Positions 25,900-36,435 of a DNA stretch of 64,000 nt are shown piece after piece (the first letter of the stretch is position 1; each line of letters starts with the position of its first letter). The notes beneath the pieces were generated by a model. That model worked only from the letters and a program-made list of their open reading frames with translations, did no database searches and had not been told where the DNA came from. The stretch is from Vitis vinifera. Taxonomy: Eukaryota > Streptophyta > Magnoliopsida > Vitales > Vitaceae. The stretch spans positions 5,001,001 to 5,065,000 of the forward strand of contig NC_081811.1 in the NCBI RefSeq assembly GCF_030704535.1. Reading direction: 5' to 3'. Position numbers and translations under genes: made by a program.

Positions 25900-26346
25900 T
25901 TGTTGTTCATATAGTAAGTATTTGATAAATTAATTTAATAATTTAATTTAAATCATTGAGTAAATTAAGTATGTTTGATAAAATAACTTAATAATATAAC
26001 TTAAAATAAAAACTAACTTGAAGTAATAAGTAAAAATAATTAACTTCTTCTTAAGTCCACATATTCATTTTACATTTTTATCTTCATTTACCATAATTAT
26101 ATCTAAAATCTCTTTTACTACTTCACGACTTCCATTGTTATTCAACCTCATTACTCTAATTATAATTTATGTGAATGAATATATTAATTTAATGATTTAT
26201 AATAAATTTTAAGTCAATTTTATCAAACATTTTAATACTTAAAGTAAAAATTAAGTAATAAGTTTTAAGTCAACAACTTAAATATAATTTAATTTAACAT
26301 TAACTTAAATCATTAAGTAATAAGTATTAAGTTTTACCAAATACCT
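25900..26346. mobile_element. AT-rich repeat, empty-site paralogue of the 20-21 kb nest
   Basis: From about 26200 to 26346 the sequence matches 20827-20947 joined to 21226-21255 without interruption. The ends (gtatttgataaa near 25919 and ttttaccaaatacc near 26333-26346) are imperfect inverted copies, so this may be a complete MITE of about 430 bp. Confidence 0.55.
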
Positions 26347-26978
26347 TTTCAAAATAAAATAGAAGATAGAAGTAATTCAAATTTCACATTTTCTAACGTG
26401 ACATATGATATTTGAATTATTAAAGATAATATCTATATCATTAAATAGTATCCGACAGTGAAGATCGTCAAAGTTATTACCGAAAATTTTTAATTATTTT
26501 AAAGTAAATATATTAAGTTTGGATTTACAAATTCAAATTCTTATTATTATTTTTTTCAAATGTGTGTACCAACACACTTTTTTCAGCTTATAATTAATTT
26601 TTAATCCATATAAATATTTAAACTATATTTTTTAATAAAAAATAGACGTGGGACAAAATTTAAAAGATTACTTGAAGTGGTTATTGAATTAGAGCTTGGA
26701 AGATTCTTCTTCCTTTATTTTATTTTTTTGTAAAATGATAATTTATTAAAAATACTATTAAAAGCACTTTACAAAATCACCCCCAAGTAGGCTTTGGCGT
26801 ATTCTTGCTTTGTTTTCCAAAGTGCTTTGCATGATTCAAACGTATGGAGTGGGACGGATGCCTCGTAGTACTTTTGCTTGCAAGGGACTCAAGGCAAATA
26901 AACACCCACACCCAAGTGGGCATGGAAATGGATGGCAATTAGCAAGTCGCTGTCTCGTTCCCTACCTACACATCATTG

Positions 26979-27034
26979 CTTCCTTCCTTCCTTCCTTCCT
27001 TCGCTCTCTCATCTCTCTCATCTCTCTCATCTCC
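26979..27034. repeat. Pyrimidine microsatellites (ttcc)n and 9-bp (tctctcatc)3
   Basis: A ttcc run is followed by three copies of tctctcatc. Four overlapping open frames in the neighbourhood encode only low-complexity Ser/Leu or Arg/Glu runs. Confidence 0.9.
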
Positions 27035-28440
27035 TTCCCTATCAATCTCAGCCGAAATTTTATCCTTTTCCTCAGCCCATGGGATCCGCAGAAAGAACCC
27101 ATGGCTTGACCAACTGTTAGTTCTATGCCCATGTGACCTATTCATAAAGGAAAGGCTAGGCCCAATCATTTTCATACAACACTATCCATTTCTCACTCAA
27201 ATCAAAGCCCACCAACCTCGTGTGAGAGGGTTTTGAACCCCTTGCCTTTCATTGCCACTACACCACATGGTAAATTCAGTCATTTATGCACCCCTAAAAT
27301 ATGTTCTCATATTTTGCCTGTCCCTCAGCTCATTTTCTAGCTCCGCCAATGCTAATTTGATTTTTCCCTTTTTTTTTCTTAAGAATTAATCGATTAAAAG
27401 GGATAAAATTAATCCAATTTTATAAAACTAATTACCCATATATTTGAACTTGAAAAATAACTATATTTTTTTAAATACCCTTCAATCTTTAGATTATTTG
27501 CATATAAATGTTAATCGAACGTCATTTTTATGGAAAGAAATGAGAGGGCATTTTTGTTAAGGATGATGCTTTGAGAATGTTATTTATATACATATATAAA
27601 AGAAGATGTTATTGTTTTCGAATTGAGGATTATTTTATTTTATTTTAAAAAAAATAACTTTATATATATAGAAATATGTGATGTGGACAAATATAGAATA
27701 AAATCATCTTTTAAAAATGCGATATTAATATAAATATAATTTATAAAATTATATTGAAATCTTCATGATTTTTGAATCTTGTATTATAGAAAATATATTT
27801 ATAATTATTATTTTTCGGATTTTAAAAAAATATGTATAATTGGGAAAAAAAAAAAAGGGGCTAAGGTGGAGCTTGGAAATATTCAATACCAAATCAGCCC
27901 TACTCCCACCCAATGGAAGAATTCTTCCCTTTTAAGCTAAGTCAAACCAAGGCCTCCTAACACCGAGAGCCCCTAATGTGAACTCATGCTTCAAACCCAA
28001 GTCTTTTTTTACTAATAATAATAATAATAATAATTTCAGTGGTTAGATACAAATAACACACAAAAATTATGGGGGAAAAATTTAGAAATATAATTTTCTT
28101 TTTTAAAAAAAATATATAGAATAAAATCTATGATATCAAGTAATAATAAAATATTCCATGCTAATAAAAATAAAAATAAAAATAAAAATAATTTCCACAA
28201 TAAAATATCATTTATTTTCAAAATAAAAATTTATCATGCATTTATATTTAAAACAATTTAAATAAATATCTCTTTTTTAGGACAAGACTATTGACAAAAT
28301 CATGATTAATTTGAATAATATTTGTGGTCCAGGAAATCAGTCTAAACATTTAAAGTCTCAAAAGAAATTTCCAACATTGACAATCCACTCATGTCCAGCC
28401 AGCTATATCAGGCTGACTAAGCAAAAAATCCAATATATAA

Positions 28441-30559
28441 TAGTAAGAAATCAAAAGAGGGGTCTGTCTCCGTAATCCTGCGCACACATTTTGCTTATCC
28501 CGCGCACCATCGGCGGCTTCTGAGTTGGGGTTTTCAGACAAGTCAAGTTACAAGTACAGTTCCTGATTTTCAGGTCCGACCCGAATTATTCTGCTTGTGA
28601 ATTTTAGTTTTTGGCCATTTTATGACTGCTGTTGGGTGTGAATTTGATTGGATTAGTTGATCTTGTACTGGGGTTTCGTTTTTCGTGTGGGTTTTGTTTT
28701 CTTGGTGCAAAACTAGTGTAGGATTTGATGAGGGTGTTGTTTGATCGTTTGGGTTTTGTGGTGTGATTGATGGGCATTTTTTTGGGTTTTGTTTCCTGGG
28801 TTTGGCTTGAATTTTTAATGTTTTGGAAGTGATAATTGGGTTGATCTGGATGGTGGGTATTAAACTGGGTTGATTTTTTTACTTGGTGAAATGAGGAACT
28901 TTACTGGAGAGCTCGACCTTGGCGGGTTTTGATTTCTAGGGCTTTGGGCTTGTAGGAGCCGAAATTATGGGGCTGTTTGAGAAAAGAAATGGAAATGACA
29001 CTGAAAATATGTTTGGTTAGGGGATTGGGAAACCTGATTGGAAAACTATTTTCAATCTGGAAATGGATCATTTTTAGGAAATGTTAAATTAGTAATTCCC
29101 TGTTTTTTTTTTTTTTTTTAAAATGCAAGCTCTTTAAGAATTGAGAATGATCCAGGAAAAAAAAAGGTGGGCATTGTGTTCATCTTTGAAAAGAGAAAAC
29201 TTCTCTGAAATTTTTTTTTTCATTTTCCTTAGGGAATTGGCCCTGTACTTTGTGTGATGGCACTCTGTCAATATCGTCTTGAGAGATAAATGAGAATTTT
29301 GGTTATAGTCTTGAGTTGTTTTTGTATGTCACTTCAACATCTTGTGCCTTTATTTCCACTCTTTTTGGGATACATTTCTAATTTTCTTTTAAGAACTCCC
29401 TGTTCTGTGTTTGTGTTGTTGGAGTTTGTTTCAATAATTTGTATCTCTTAAACTGTTTTTTGGCTTGGAATTAGAGAAGATCTAGAACAATATGCTATTT
29501 GGGTCGAGGGACTAACAACAACATGTCTCAAACAAAAAATGACAAGATAAGAAGTACTTTTTTAGATTTCTTGGTTTTTTGTTTTATCTAGAAGGCAAAC
29601 TTATCAGTGGAAGAAAACAAAATGTACCACATTTCTAATTGCAAGGTTTGGATTGCATCTTGCTTTTAGATTTTATGGAGACATTGTCCGCTATGACCAT
29701 ATAAATATAATATGAACATTCACATTCTCTTTTAGGTCATGTTTAGTTGGCTGGATATAAGCTTGAGATAAGATTAGAGAGGGGATAACATATCTTATCC
29801 CATGTTTGGTTAGTAAGGGGATATGATAAATTATCTCATCAATTATATTCTATATTCAACCAAACAAGAGATAAAATAGGTAGTGAAATACGTTATCCAT
29901 CATTTATTTTATATCCCTTCTATATGATATATGTTAATCCCAAGTTAAGATATAAGAGGAAAATATTCCATATATCATAAATTTAATTTTTTAAAATTTT
30001 TATATCACTTATTTTGAAAATAATTTTAAAAAAAATTATAAAATATTGTAAAATAATACTAATATGTGTTATTTAATATATTTATATATATATATATATA
30101 TATTGAATAACATAGTATAATTTTTTTATTAATAAATTTTAAATATTTTAATCATTAATATTGTTAAACGTATTAGAATGTGATATAATTTTTATTTTAA
30201 GCAAATATCAATCTTTGAAAAACTATATATATTTCATTTCATTTTTTCTTCATTTTACAAACTAAATTTCATAACATAACATATCTCATTGCATATACCA
30301 CCTTAGGATATCATTTCCATTAAATATAATATCCAAGGATATCATATATTATCGAAAATGATATCCTTTATATTATATATATCATGGCCAATGGTATCCC
30401 ACCAACCAAACCTAGCTTCAGTGTTTTTTTGGTGTGGTGTCATTCTGTTTTTATTTCTTCTGTGTGTGTGTGTTTCTGTGAAATTGAAGGGTGTCTTTTC
30501 TTGCTGATTCAAACAAAGGAAACCTGTATCAGAGGGAAGCTTCCTTTTGGGAAAGAATC
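28441..30559 (+). promoter_or_regulatory. Kinase 5' leader with probable leader intron
   Basis: GC-richer sequence at about 28470-28573 is a likely leader exon. A weak donor (ttttcag, then gtccga) is at 28574, followed by T-rich intron-like DNA and an acceptor (aattgaag) at 30489, 70 bases before the ATG. The intron carries a MITE at 29735-30412. Transcript limits are inferred. Confidence 0.4.
29735..30412. mobile_element. MITE in the leader intron of the kinase gene
   Basis: The left end ggtcatgtttagttggctgg and the right end, read inverted, ggtttggttggtgggatacc are related terminal repeats; TTA precedes and TAG follows. Many gatatc/ggatatc and ttatct motifs recur in both orientations. No coding frame is present. 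Confidence 0.65.
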
Positions 30560-33500
30560 ATGAGTTGCTTTGGTTGTTGTGAAGATGATGACATCCATAC
30601 AGCTCCTGAGAGTGGAAATCCATTCGCTGCAAAAAACCCAGCAGGTAATTGTGTAGCCAAACTATGGGTTATCAATTCTTATGCTATCTCTTGTAACCAT
30701 AATATATCACAATAAAAATTCCTTTGGTTCAACATTTGAATTTTAGCTGTATGAATTTGTCCTGTCTGAGTTGAAGTTCATCACGCAGGAAATGATGGAG
30801 GTTATCGTCACACAGACCCTGCACCAAAGGGAACTCAAGCAGTTAAAGTCCAGCCTATTGCAGTCCCTCCCATTCCATTCGATGAACTGAAGGAAATTAC
30901 AGATAACTTTGGAACAAGTGCTCTGATCGGAGAGGGCTCATATGGAAGAGTGTATTATGGGCTTCTGAAAAATGGGCAGGCTGCAGCAATCAAAAAATTA
31001 GATGCCAGCAAACAACCTGACGAGGAATTCTTAGCCCAGGTTTGGATGACAACCATGAACTATTATAATTTCCGCCTCATGAATTCATGCCATGAATTCA
31101 GATTTATTCTTCAGTTGATTTATGGATTTACAGGTATCCATGGTATCAAGGCTGAAACATGACAATTTTGTTGAATTGATTGGTTATTGTGTTGATGGAG
31201 GTTCTCGTATTCTCGCCTATGAGTTTGCATCTAATGGATCTCTTCATGACATTCTTCATGGTAAGTTATGTTCAAGATCAATGGTACAAATTGAAAACCT
31301 AATAATACGTTTGATATTTCTAGCTGAGTGATTATGATTCATACAGGGGCATTTTCATGTGCCTTGAGTAAGAATAATTACTGTTTATACCAAATTAGAT
31401 ATCAAATATTTCTCAGTTTCCATTAATGCATTTTCATGTTGAGACTTACTTGAAGAGCTCTCTTTACATGGACGAGCAGGCAGCTTATTACTATTGCTTT
31501 CTTCTGATTAGGATGCTTGAATGGCCATGTGAAACTATGTTATACTGTTTTGGTTTTGTACTTTAGGTGACTTAATCCAGCAGAAATCCATTTGCATGAC
31601 ATCAGGTTATTGTTTGTGTTATTCTTGTCAAGCAATAAAGTCCATGTATAGCTGGAGTTCACATTGCCTGCTTTATTCAGTCAAATATCATTTCTTCAGT
31701 TGATCAACAGCCTTGTCTAGGAGATTATTACTAGGCAAAAACATAGTTAACCAATCTTTTATAGGACTCTGGAGATATTTATTTGTTCACTTTAATGCGA
31801 ACAATATGTTTCTTATTGTTTGTGTATGATTTAAGTGGTTTGATTTCTAAATGCAGGGAGGAAGGGAGTTAAAGGAGCACAACCTGGGCCCATTCTGTCA
31901 TGGGCACAACGGGTAAAAATTGCAGTAGGAGCTGCAAGAGGGCTTGACTATCTGCATGAGAAGGCATCACCTCACATCATCCATCGTGACATTAAGTCCA
32001 GCAATGTGCTACTCTTTGATGATGATGTTGCTAAAATTGCTGATTTTGATTTGTCAAATCAAGCTCCAGATATGGCAGCACGACTTCATTCCACCCGTGT
32101 TCTTGGAACCTTTGGTTATCATGCTCCTGAGTAAGTTTTGTCATGATTCCTTAAGACCAAAATCACTCACAGATACACACATACTGACCTCAAATATGTG
32201 AAAATGAGAGCAGCTTAGGTAATCATGGGTTTAGGATGTCATTCAACAATTATATTAAGCATTCCAATTTCCATGAGTACATAAAAAGCAGCAATGCCCA
32301 CCTAATTGCTGAGAAACTGTAGGAAAAGAAAAGAAAACTTGGGATTTATCATAGTGATCCCAACCTCAACAAGTTGAAAGGCTCCAAGTTTTCATTTTCT
32401 TTTCCTTGTCTTACGGGGAAAAAACCAAGCTTATATTAACATTAGTACTTTGCCTCACTGTATTGTGGTTGGCAGATATGCAATGACTGGACAGCTGAAT
32501 GCAAAAAGTGATGTATATAGCTTTGGTGTTGTGCTGCTTGAGCTTCTGACAGGACGTAAACCTGTTGATCATACGTTACCTCGTGGGCAGCAGAGTTTAG
32601 TAACATGGGTAAGGATTTTTTTCTAAGTTTCTTTCTGTGAATGAGCACTAGTTTTTTCAAAATATTGAGATGCAGAGACATTTTTCTTTTTGTTTGCGTC
32701 CACACTGATGCTGGAAGTTTTAAACATCTTAGGCTACACCAAAACTAAGTGAAGACAAGGTTAGGCAGTGTGTTGATACAAGACTAGGACAAGACTACCC
32801 TCCCAAGGCAGTTGCCAAGGTACATCCTGCACTTAATTTTTCAGTTATATTTTTATTGTTTGTTGGAGATGGTGCATTGATTATATATTGCAATTCAGTT
32901 TAATATTTTCGTTGGTCATTCTCCCCATTTATGAGTATGTCTTTACTTATGATACTGTTAATGAATACATTATGGTTCGCCACACTTCAAAATAGTTCTA
33001 TGCACATCTGCACTCCTGTAAATGATTTTCTTTATAAATAACGAAGGGTGGTAGCGCACAGACAATATACATTCGGGTGATATACTGTGATTTGTAATTT
33101 TACTTACTTTTTTTTCTTTCTCACATGATCTCATGTCTTTCCTGGTGGGACCTTTTAGAGAGGATTCAATGTTTAAGAAAGGTTCTGTGAATTGTTTGAT
33201 GTGTAACCATGGAGGTAGTTCTGCATGCATGGTACTTGATCCACATGTCAGCTTTAAATTTCTATTACTATCATGGAATTTACAAATGAGGAGTAATTTG
33301 CTGGTTATGTTAATTGAATCCTACTATAAAATAATTATATGGATATCGGGTACTGCTGCAAATGGTAAGCTGCAACTGTCCATAGGGACAGGACATGGCA
33401 TTTGGAACCCCAAATCCCACCCAGTATGCTTCTCAGAGTATGCTTTTTATTACTGTGACCAAGATGAATACGATTGTAGAACATCTTAATCTGTTATATT

Positions 33501-33680
33501 CTATCTGCCATTAACCTGCTGTGGCTATACCTTTTGTCTTGGATACAGATGGCTGCTGTTGCTGCCTTGTGCGTGCAATACGAAGCTGATTTCCGGCCAA
33601 ACATGAGCATTGTTGTTAAAGCTCTCCAGCCTCTATTAAATGCCCGGCCTGGACCTTCCGGTGAAGTACCAAACATGTGA
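30560..33680 (+). CDS. PTI1-like: PTI1-like serine/threonine (receptor-like cytoplasmic) protein kinase
   Basis: Receptor-like cytoplasmic kinase of the PTI1 group, which act downstream of AGC kinases such as OXI1 in oxidative-stress and defence signalling. Exons: 30560-30644, 30789-31039, 31134-31260, 31857-32130, 32476-32608, 32733-32819, 33549-33680; all GT-AG, phase consistent, 362 aa, the usual family length. The N-terminus MSCFGCC has Cys3, Cys6 and Cys7 suited to palmitoylation, the membrane anchor used by relatives. Kinase landmarks: Gly loop GEGSYGRV (76-83), catalytic Lys97, HRDIKSSN (197-204), activation segment starting ADFDLSN (216-222) and HAPEYA (243-248). The metal-binding motif is DFD instead of DFG, which is normal for plant PTI1 proteins. 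The start was chosen because the upstream in-frame extension has no ATG. Confidence 0.96.
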
Positions 33681-34700
33681 ATCTCCCCCCATCACCTCTC
33701 TCTCTCTCTGCAAGGGTGTGTGCATGCACAGAAAATTCAAAGAGGATTGTGTCAGAAATGACTGATGTTAGATTATCATGCACAAAAATATGAGGATTGT
33801 TTGAGAAACGATTGATGGTAGATTATCTTGGGAAACAAAAAATGAGGATTGTTTCAGAAACCATAGATTGTAGATTTTGACTGCACTAGGTTCCATATGA
33901 TTTCATTATTTATACTGTATTTGATTTGTCCATAATGTGTAAGGTTGTTCTTTTGGCTCATCTGGGCTTTATCAGTTTCTTCTTCTCTCACTCTCCTCTC
34001 TTCTTCTCTCCTCTTTCATGCCATCTCCACCTGAAATGATTTGCAGTTTCTCCTTATTTATCATAAGCTGTGACTGTGACAGAAGGTTGCCCGGTTTCCC
34101 ACTCAGATTTTGTTCTTATGCAAATCATGTGGGCAATTGTTGGATCTGTAGATTTGACTCCCCACTACCCACAAACAAACAAACATAAGCTAAGACGCGT
34201 GTATGCAGATCTTGCTTCTTCCATATTTAGATTATCATGTCATAATGAAGATGATGACCAAGGGCTGCAAAACTCCAATTTCTGCAGTAGTCTTCTTCCG
34301 CAGCCACCTTGTGGCCATAGCCATGGCTTTTTGTTTATTTTCTTTCCTTGGGTGGGCTATAGCCTATAGCCAATATCAGACCCCCAAACCCACAACATTT
34401 CATGCAATGAATTATATACATTTAATTAAAAAAAAATTAAAGTACAAATGAAAAAGGATTTTCCAACTTTGTTGCATTAAATCTCTCAAATTTTCGTAAC
34501 CTTAAATATTCCAACCAATCCTATAATGATATTTGCATTTACGTTTTATGGTAAGTCTTTTGCTTTGACAAAAAACATTGAATGCGATGAGGGAAAGGAT
34601 GATGGGTATTCATTTGGACCGACCTCAACCACTAAAGCACAAAGGTGCCGAGTTCGCTTCTCTTTGGTTTTTTCTTCTAGAAATTTGTCCCGGACACAAC
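33681..34700. other. Kinase 3' region and spacer
   Basis: Three related short segments follow the stop (gaggattgtgtcagaaa near 33740, gaggattgtttgagaaa near 33791 and gaggattgtttcagaaac near 33842), a degenerate repeat of about 50 bp in the probable 3' untranslated region. Beyond 34000 I see nothing distinctive until the translocator promoter. Confidence 0.45.
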
Positions 34701-34707
34701 ACAGGTG

Positions 34708-34742
34708 TGACGTAAAGAGGGCATGCCAAAACGACGTCGTTT
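34708..34742 (+). promoter_or_regulatory. TGACGT box and ACGT palindrome in translocator promoter
   Basis: The sequence has tgacgt at 34708-34713 and a perfect 14-bp palindrome aaacgacgtcgttt at 34729-34742. Both contain the ACGT core bound by plant bZIP factors. They lie about 280-310 bp before the probable leader donor. Regulatory use is inferred. Confidence 0.5.
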
Positions 34743-35407
34743 GGGTGATGGTTTTCTGGAGTAGAAAGGCTGAGAGAGAAGAAACACTTGTTTAGTCTCG
34801 GAAAATTGGTCATTGGGAATTCGGTGGTGGCAGTAGAGATTAGGGAAAATCCATGAGATTTGACGTGTGAAAATTGGTCCGATCTCTTCCTCGCTCTCAT
34901 CAGATTTGCCGTGTGAAACTGCTTCCGTCTCTTCTTCTGTTTATCTTCATATTCTCCTTTTCTCTCTGCTCTCTTCCCACTGCGATCTGTGAAGCTTCTC
35001 CACCCACTAGGGTTCTTCCAGGGTGAGAACTTTTCGTTCTTTTTAATAAATAGTGATCGTTGTCTGATTTTGAGTTCTTGATTTATTTGCATTGTGATGT
35101 TATGGTTGTTTGTTCGCCATGTGATGCTGTTTAGTTTGAATTTCCTTTTTTTTTTTCGTTCTTTTTGTTTTTGGAATCTGAATACATTTTCGAAGTGGTG
35201 GATTGTGTTGAACTGAGTTGACGAAATGGAGTCAGTTGTAATGAATGGAATGAAACGAGACTCACTGTTGACCGAAATTCGAGGTTCTGGAAAATCTCTT
35301 TGATATTGTAATTTTGTTTTTGCAAATCAAGCACTACATTGTCGTTTAGAGTTTGTTTTTTTATGAGATTTGATTGAATGTGATGATGATTTGAGGTTTG
35401 GGACTGA

Positions 35408-35683
35408 GAATGAAGGCTTCGTTTTGAGTGAAGGCTTCTCATGCTTTGTGACAGCTCTGTCAGATTTTCAACATGAAAGTCTCCAAAAGGAGAATCCATA
35501 TGATTACCCACCAAAACAGAGGTTTTTACCCTAATTCTCTAAAGGGAATGAGGGCTTCGTTTTGTGTGAAGACTTCTCCTGCACTGTGTCAGCTCTATTA
35601 GAATTGCAGCATGAATTTCTCCAAAAGGAAAATCCATATGATTACCCACCAAAACAGAGCTTTTTACCCTAATTCCTTAAACC
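35408..35683. repeat. 138-bp tandem duplication in translocator leader intron
   Basis: Copies 35408-35545 and 35546-35683 share ggcttcgtttt at the start, ctccaaaagga and atccatatgattacccacc in the middle, and tttttaccctaattc at the end. Several substitutions separate them. Confidence 0.9.
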
Positions 35684-35736
35684 ATTTTACAAACCCATGC
35701 ATGGCGGCTGTTATATTAGGATCCAAATGTAAGCTC

Positions 35737-36010
35737 CTTGTCGTGTACCCTATTGTTGCATTATCCGTGTAAATGTGCGCCAAATTTGACTCTTTTGATC
35801 CTGAAGTGATTGGCATTTCATTGGTTTGGTGTTATCCGCTTGTCGTGTACCCAATTGTCGCATTATCCATGTAAATGCGCTCCGAGACTAGTTTGATCTT
35901 GAAGTGATTGGCATTTCACTGGTTTGGCGTTCTCTGCTTAAATGTAAGCGCTAATGCTTTGGATTTAATTGTTTTGAGCTTCAAGCAGTTGACATTTCAT
36001 TGGTTTGGAA
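35737..36010. repeat. Degenerate repeat of about 100 bp, nearly three copies
   Basis: cttgtcgtgtaccc occurs at 35737 and 35839, and gaagtgattggcatttca at 35802 and 35901, with a third relative (agcagttgacatttcattgg) near 35983. It directly follows the 138-bp duplication in the same leader intron. Confidence 0.8.
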
Positions 36011-36435
36011 ATTTCTTGTGTGGCAATTTTCTGTTGAACTTTTTGTGTGATACCCATTTTATTATTTTCTTGCCAAACTACATTTGTTAACTCTAATGTA
36101 TTTATTTTCTTGCCTTTTATATACTTCAAGTGAACAATTGCATGAAAAAGATTGCAGCTACACTGACCTCTATTCTTTTTCCTTGTTTCCTATTTTTCAG
36201 GTTTTTGCATTCTGCATATCAGAATAACTGTGATGATATTTGAGTAAATCAACCAGTATATTGGTGATTATTGGTGAAGGCCCTTGAGGGGGCTAAGACT
36301 ACAACAGATTTCTGCTGAAACATGCCTAGAGCCCTTTCATTTCCAGTTTCAAGTGAAAAGCTCATGGTCATAGATATTTGGCTAGCCAGGAATTGCTACT
36401 GAAAGAGTTGTTGTGCGAAATAGTAGGCAGACACC

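Larger units (their letters stand above)
24470..28440. other. Gene-free AT-rich DNA before the kinase gene
   Basis: Very AT-rich with many homopolymer runs. It contains the repeat at about 25900-26346 and the microsatellite near 26990, both listed separately. At 27190-27360 gene-poor but GC-richer sequence (ttgaaccccttgcc, ctccgccaatgc) resembles decayed transposable-element ends. No supported gene. Confidence 0.45.
34790..36435 (+). promoter_or_regulatory. Translocator 5' leader with leader intron 35023-36200
   Basis: A strong donor (ttccagg, then gtgagaa) at 35023 and a strong acceptor (tatttttcag) ending at 36200 bracket a T-rich intron. The leader exon is about 34800-35022 with CT-rich sequence, and 36201-36435 is leader in the ATG exon. 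The intron holds two tandem repeats listed separately. Confidence 0.55.

Noticed and set aside
26810-27236. Several overlapping open frames near 27 kb
   Set aside because: Low-complexity products of a pyrimidine microsatellite with no splice or family support.
30491-30559. Upstream extension of the kinase reading frame
   Set aside because: The frame is open but lacks an ATG; the ATG at 30560 gives the family's MSCFGCC N-terminus and usual length.
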